Shown here piece by piece: positions 61,801 to 64,000 of a stretch of DNA of 64,000 bases. The translations under genes were made by a program, and so were the position numbers. Source of the DNA: Symsagittifera roscoffensis (Eukaryota > Xenacoelomorpha > Acoela > Convolutidae); assembly GCF_963678635.1 (NCBI RefSeq), contig NC_087070.1, positions 11,504,539 through 11,568,538 of the forward strand, written 5' to 3'. A model generated the notes under the pieces. That model ran no database searches and was not told the origin of the DNA. It worked only from the letters and a program-made list of their open reading frames with translations. How positions within the stretch are numbered: position 1 is the first letter of the stretch; the number at the start of each line of letters is the position of its first letter.

Positions 61801-63686
61801 CATTTTCTTAGAAAGTCAAAACAAAGACGTTTCCAAACAAAAATTGCCGTCACTTTTTTGAAAGTCAAACATAAAGTTCAATTTTACGTCTGGTAAAAAA
61901 GTAACTTCTTGTTTAGTTTTCCGTTTTATTTGATTCGGAAAGCTGCTTTTTCTAGCATAAGTCCTGAAATCAAACATACGCCTAATGAGCATAAAAAAAT
62001 AAAAAAAAAAACTGCCCGAACATATATTTTTTGATACTTTTTTGCAAGTTGGAAAAAAAGTCTGCTCGTCTGGGGGCACAGCTCTAACTGTTCCGACTAC
62101 TTTTCAAGGTATCTGCTGTTTTTTTTTAAAAACATATATTTGACTTATGAAAAAAAATATATTTGAAAACATATGAAAAACTTGTTCATTTTTCATTTTT
62201 GCGATGAAATACAAACCCCAAGCACAAATAGCCCTCTTTTTTTAAAAATTGAACAACAATTTTTCCAAACATAAATTGCCGTCGTTTTTTCGGAAGTCAT
62301 ACATCAAATTCATTTTTACGTCTGGTGAAAAAGTAACTTCTCGTTTATTTTTCCGATTTACTTGATTCAAAAAATCGTTTTTTTTTTTCTAGTGCAAGTC
62401 CAAAAATCAAACCTACACTTTTTAAGCATAAAAAGGTTTGATTCTCTTTCAGTTTTCTCTGTTCTCAAGTTTAGTTTATAGTCTTCTTGTAAAACAATGA
62501 TTTGTTCTAATTTTCATAGGTTTTCAATCAATCGTTCATGGTTTTTACTGATTAGTTAAAAGTTATCAAAAACATCTATGCGGACAATGTGTGTCGTAAA
62601 ATTGTTTCACGATTCAACATTTAGTTTTTTGGAGTTCAAGCTTAAAATTCTACATTTTGTCATAAAACACGTGTATAGCAGTAAAAAAGGATACCATCAA
62701 ACCAAAGGCCAACGCGGAAACGCAAGAATGATTTGGAATTGTGTTTTCCGACGGGCATTATAAAGTTGCTAGCCTTAAGAAAAAACTTTTATGCTAGATT
62801 GAAATGCTTGCTTTTTCAGGACGACAGCCAGAAGCTCAACGATGAAATTTCGAGGAATCAACACAACTATATCAAGTTGATCTGTTCTTCTGTGGACCAG
62901 GTGTGAAATAGACACTGAAGCAACAAATAATCCAAAGCGACCAGAGGCGGGTCTAGGGATTTTCACGAGGGGGGAGGGGGTTGTAGAGAGGGGGGGGGGG
63001 GGTTAAAGCTTTGTCGACTTTTTGTAGGCCGAGCAAGTTGATTTTCCGAGTACTATATTGACCCTATTTAGACAAAGTTTAGTATTTATTGGCCCCTTCT
63101 AAGTTAGTATATATTGGCCCCTTCTAAGTTAGTATATATTGGCCCTTCTAGAAGATTTTTAGGGTCGGCCGAAAACTGATGTCATAAAAAATACCAAAGG
63201 GGGACCCTTTGGGTTGGTGAGGGGTTCCAATCCCTGAAGGGGGGGGGGGTTTGTTCCGTCCACCTATCCCCCCCCCCCCCCAAATCCGCCCCTGAAAGAA
63301 ACTATTGATTAAATGAGACATTTTTGAAAAGAACCTTAGAAAAGAAAACATAAGAAATGAAATTTCCCCCTTTTGTTACTATGTTCCGACAATCTTAAAA
63401 CTTTTCTAAGGGCATCTTTGACGCCAATATCTAATTTTGATGGTTTTGTCGCTTTTCTCGAAATTTATGAAATTTTCAACCTAGTTTTACATTCAATTTT
63501 TAGCGTAATTACTTTTTATTGCGAAAATAGAAGAAAATGTCTAAAATAAAAGTTTACAGTTTAAATCATATGTCATTTTTAGCTGAAAGAAATTGCCATT
63601 AATGTCAGGATTTTGATGAAAACTATTTTACTCGCTATATGAATGAATCTTTTTAGACCTACTGGCCACCAATTTGTTATCAGTAA
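55869..63686 (+). CDS. GILT-type gamma-interferon-inducible lysosomal thiol reductase, 7 exons
   Basis: Exons: 55869-55922, 56178-56336, 58587-58667, 59062-59163, 59413-59520, 62820-62900, 63657-63686, joining to 615 bases, 204 residues. Every intron is phase 0. Exon 1 is a signal peptide (MKATARVLASCLLAATFQ). Exon 2 has SVYFEAGCYYCIQYF with the CxxC active site (residues 38 and 41). Exon 3 has the family signature CQHG..EC (85-92). Exon 4 has DYSKVIDLVMCMM, exon 5 DCAASPERGNNAML, exon 6 YIKLICSSV and exon 7 a final cysteine (PPICYQ). GILT reduces disulfides of endocytosed proteins in lysosomes; in invertebrates it is an immune gene. The acceptors of exon 5 (GGAAG) and exon 2 (TTTTGAG) are weak. 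Exon 6 unspliced would stop after two codons. A possible poly(A) signal ATTAAA lies at 63775. Confidence 0.88.
56700..56779. mobile_element. Short MITE-like element with perfect 17-bp inverted ends
   Basis: ATTCTGATTGGTTAATA (56701-56717) and its exact inverse TATTAACCAATCAGAAT (56762-56778) enclose GTCTAAATACGCGGTTGTCTAAATACAG. Related one-sided units occur at 56828 and 41412, and looser relatives (CTGATTGATTAATTAGCCAATCA) near 57608, 57900 and 58150. It lies in GILT intron 2. Confidence 0.65.
56828..58586. other. GILT intron 2, remainder
   Basis: No gene. Holds a one-sided relative of the 56700 MITE (GATTCTGATTGCTTCATATAGTATTTGTCTACTT) and several CTGATTGG/CCAATCAG inverted words. ORFs such as 58181-58399 have no recognisable features. 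Confidence 0.45.
59808..60137. mobile_element. MITE-like element with CAGGGGCGGATC ends, copy 1
   Basis: The left end AGCGGATTTAGGA then GGTGGGGGTGGGG; the right end CCCCCTCCCCC ... TCCTAGATCCGCCCCTG. These form an imperfect terminal inverted repeat with a G-run inside each end. AATGCG occurs on both sides (about 59802 and 60133), a possible target duplication. It lies in GILT intron 5. Confidence 0.6.
60138..60779. other. GILT intron 5 spacer
   Basis: AT-rich with no gene. It includes a degenerate piece of the hairpin repeat family (AAAAGCAGTCGGATCACTCAAAGCTCCACCTTGATACTAGCTG, 60378-60420). Confidence 0.4.
60780..62450 (+). repeat. ~420-bp tandem repeat in GILT intron 5
   Basis: Units share GCCGTCATTTTT, CATCTGGTGAAAAAGTAACTTCTCG, TTCCGTTTTATTTGATT, AAAATTGCCCGAACATATAT, CTGCTCGTCTGGGGGCA, TGTTCCGACT and TTTTCAAGGTATCTG. 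Anchors at 61016, 61428, 61847 and 62278 give periods of 412, 419 and 431; a partial unit precedes them. The CTGCTCGTCTGG..GTTCCGACT part is the reverse complement of the hairpin repeat found at 39700-39846. Confidence 0.8.
62942..63296. mobile_element. MITE-like element with CAGGGGCGGATC ends, copy 2
   Basis: The left end CCAGAGGCGGGTCTAGGGATTTTC followed by GGGGGGAGGGGG; the right end CCCCCCCCCCCC then AAATCCGCCCCTG. Same design as 59808-60137. Inside are three direct repeats of GGCCCCTTCTAAGTTAGTATATATT (63090-63150). It lies in GILT intron 6. Confidence 0.65.
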
Positions 63687-64000
63687 GAGATGGAGAAGGA
63701 AATCAGTACCAGTAGAAGTGAAGTCAAAATAATCATGAACTTTCTGTTTATTTTATCAATTATTGTCAATTTAAATTAAACAAATTGAATTGTTTGGATT
63801 ACCATGAAAAAGAAAGAGTAATGTCACCTAGGCAGAAAGTTTTGCAATTTGGCTGAAAATTGCAAATATACGTGGTGTTTCAGAGACAATTTGACAAATT
63901 AAATTAGAATTTTGCCTAAATGTTTGACTCGTGGAGCGGAGAAGATTTTTCAAATGTTTTTCTAACTGTTTTTTAAAATTGATGTTTTTGGCCTTTTTTT
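63687..64000 (+). other. GILT 3' UTR and downstream edge
   Basis: AT-rich, no ORF. ATTAAA at 63775-63780 is the only plausible poly(A) signal; no AATAAA follows the stop within the window. Confidence 0.4.

Overview
This is a eukaryotic, animal-type window: AT-rich, with spliced genes, LTR and non-LTR retroelements, SINE-like and MITE-like repeats, and no operons or bacterial features. Two host genes can be assembled exon by exon on the + strand: an orthologue of the RING-finger E3 ligase RNF10 (37231-46253, 11 exons, 819 codons) and a GILT/IFI30-type lysosomal thiol reductase (55869-63686, 7 exons, 204 codons). Intron-rich structure, repeat content and gene set suggest an invertebrate metazoan. 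I cannot place it to phylum from the sequence alone.

Layout. 1-13817 is a degenerate Ty3/gypsy-class LTR retrotransposon on the - strand ('element 1'): 5' LTR about 12999-13817, primer-binding site, a 2.2 kb leader with a GTCCCAAGAC minisatellite, broken gag-pol, and a C-terminal macro-like domain at 1970-2350. An integrase-to-linker segment is duplicated at the window's left edge. 13820-17009 is a graveyard: a PHD-finger LINE ORF1 fragment (-), an LTR fragment, a hairpin repeat, a non-LTR RT C-terminal pseudogene and the first half of a CR1/jockey-like RT. 17010-36099 is 'element 2', a related, larger and less damaged + strand element of 19.1 kb. It has LTRs of 919 and 910 bp, a 2.5 kb tandem duplication of LTR 3' part plus leader, gag, protease, RT, RNase H, integrase, a C-terminal macro-like domain and three unrecognised ORFs before the 3' LTR. 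It sits inside the LINE RT, whose other half and (ATT)n tail follow at 36104-36722.

The right half is host DNA: RNF10, then about 9.5 kb of repeat-rich spacer, with higher-order tandem repeats at 47.0-50.6 kb and a second tRNA-derived SINE. The GILT gene follows, with large introns holding MITE-like elements and a ~420 bp tandem repeat.

The strongest candidate for something undescribed is the retroelement architecture shared by elements 1 and 2. It combines (i) a TARG1/OARD1-like macro domain fused to the integrase C-terminus, (ii) a protease-like domain without the catalytic triad just upstream of the DTG protease, (iii) lineage-specific G-rich minisatellites in the leader, (iv) a recurring GTCCGGGGA motif, which in element 2 also forms the polypurine tract, and, in element 2 only, (v) accessory ORFs where env would lie. 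Domain calls were made by eye without database searches.
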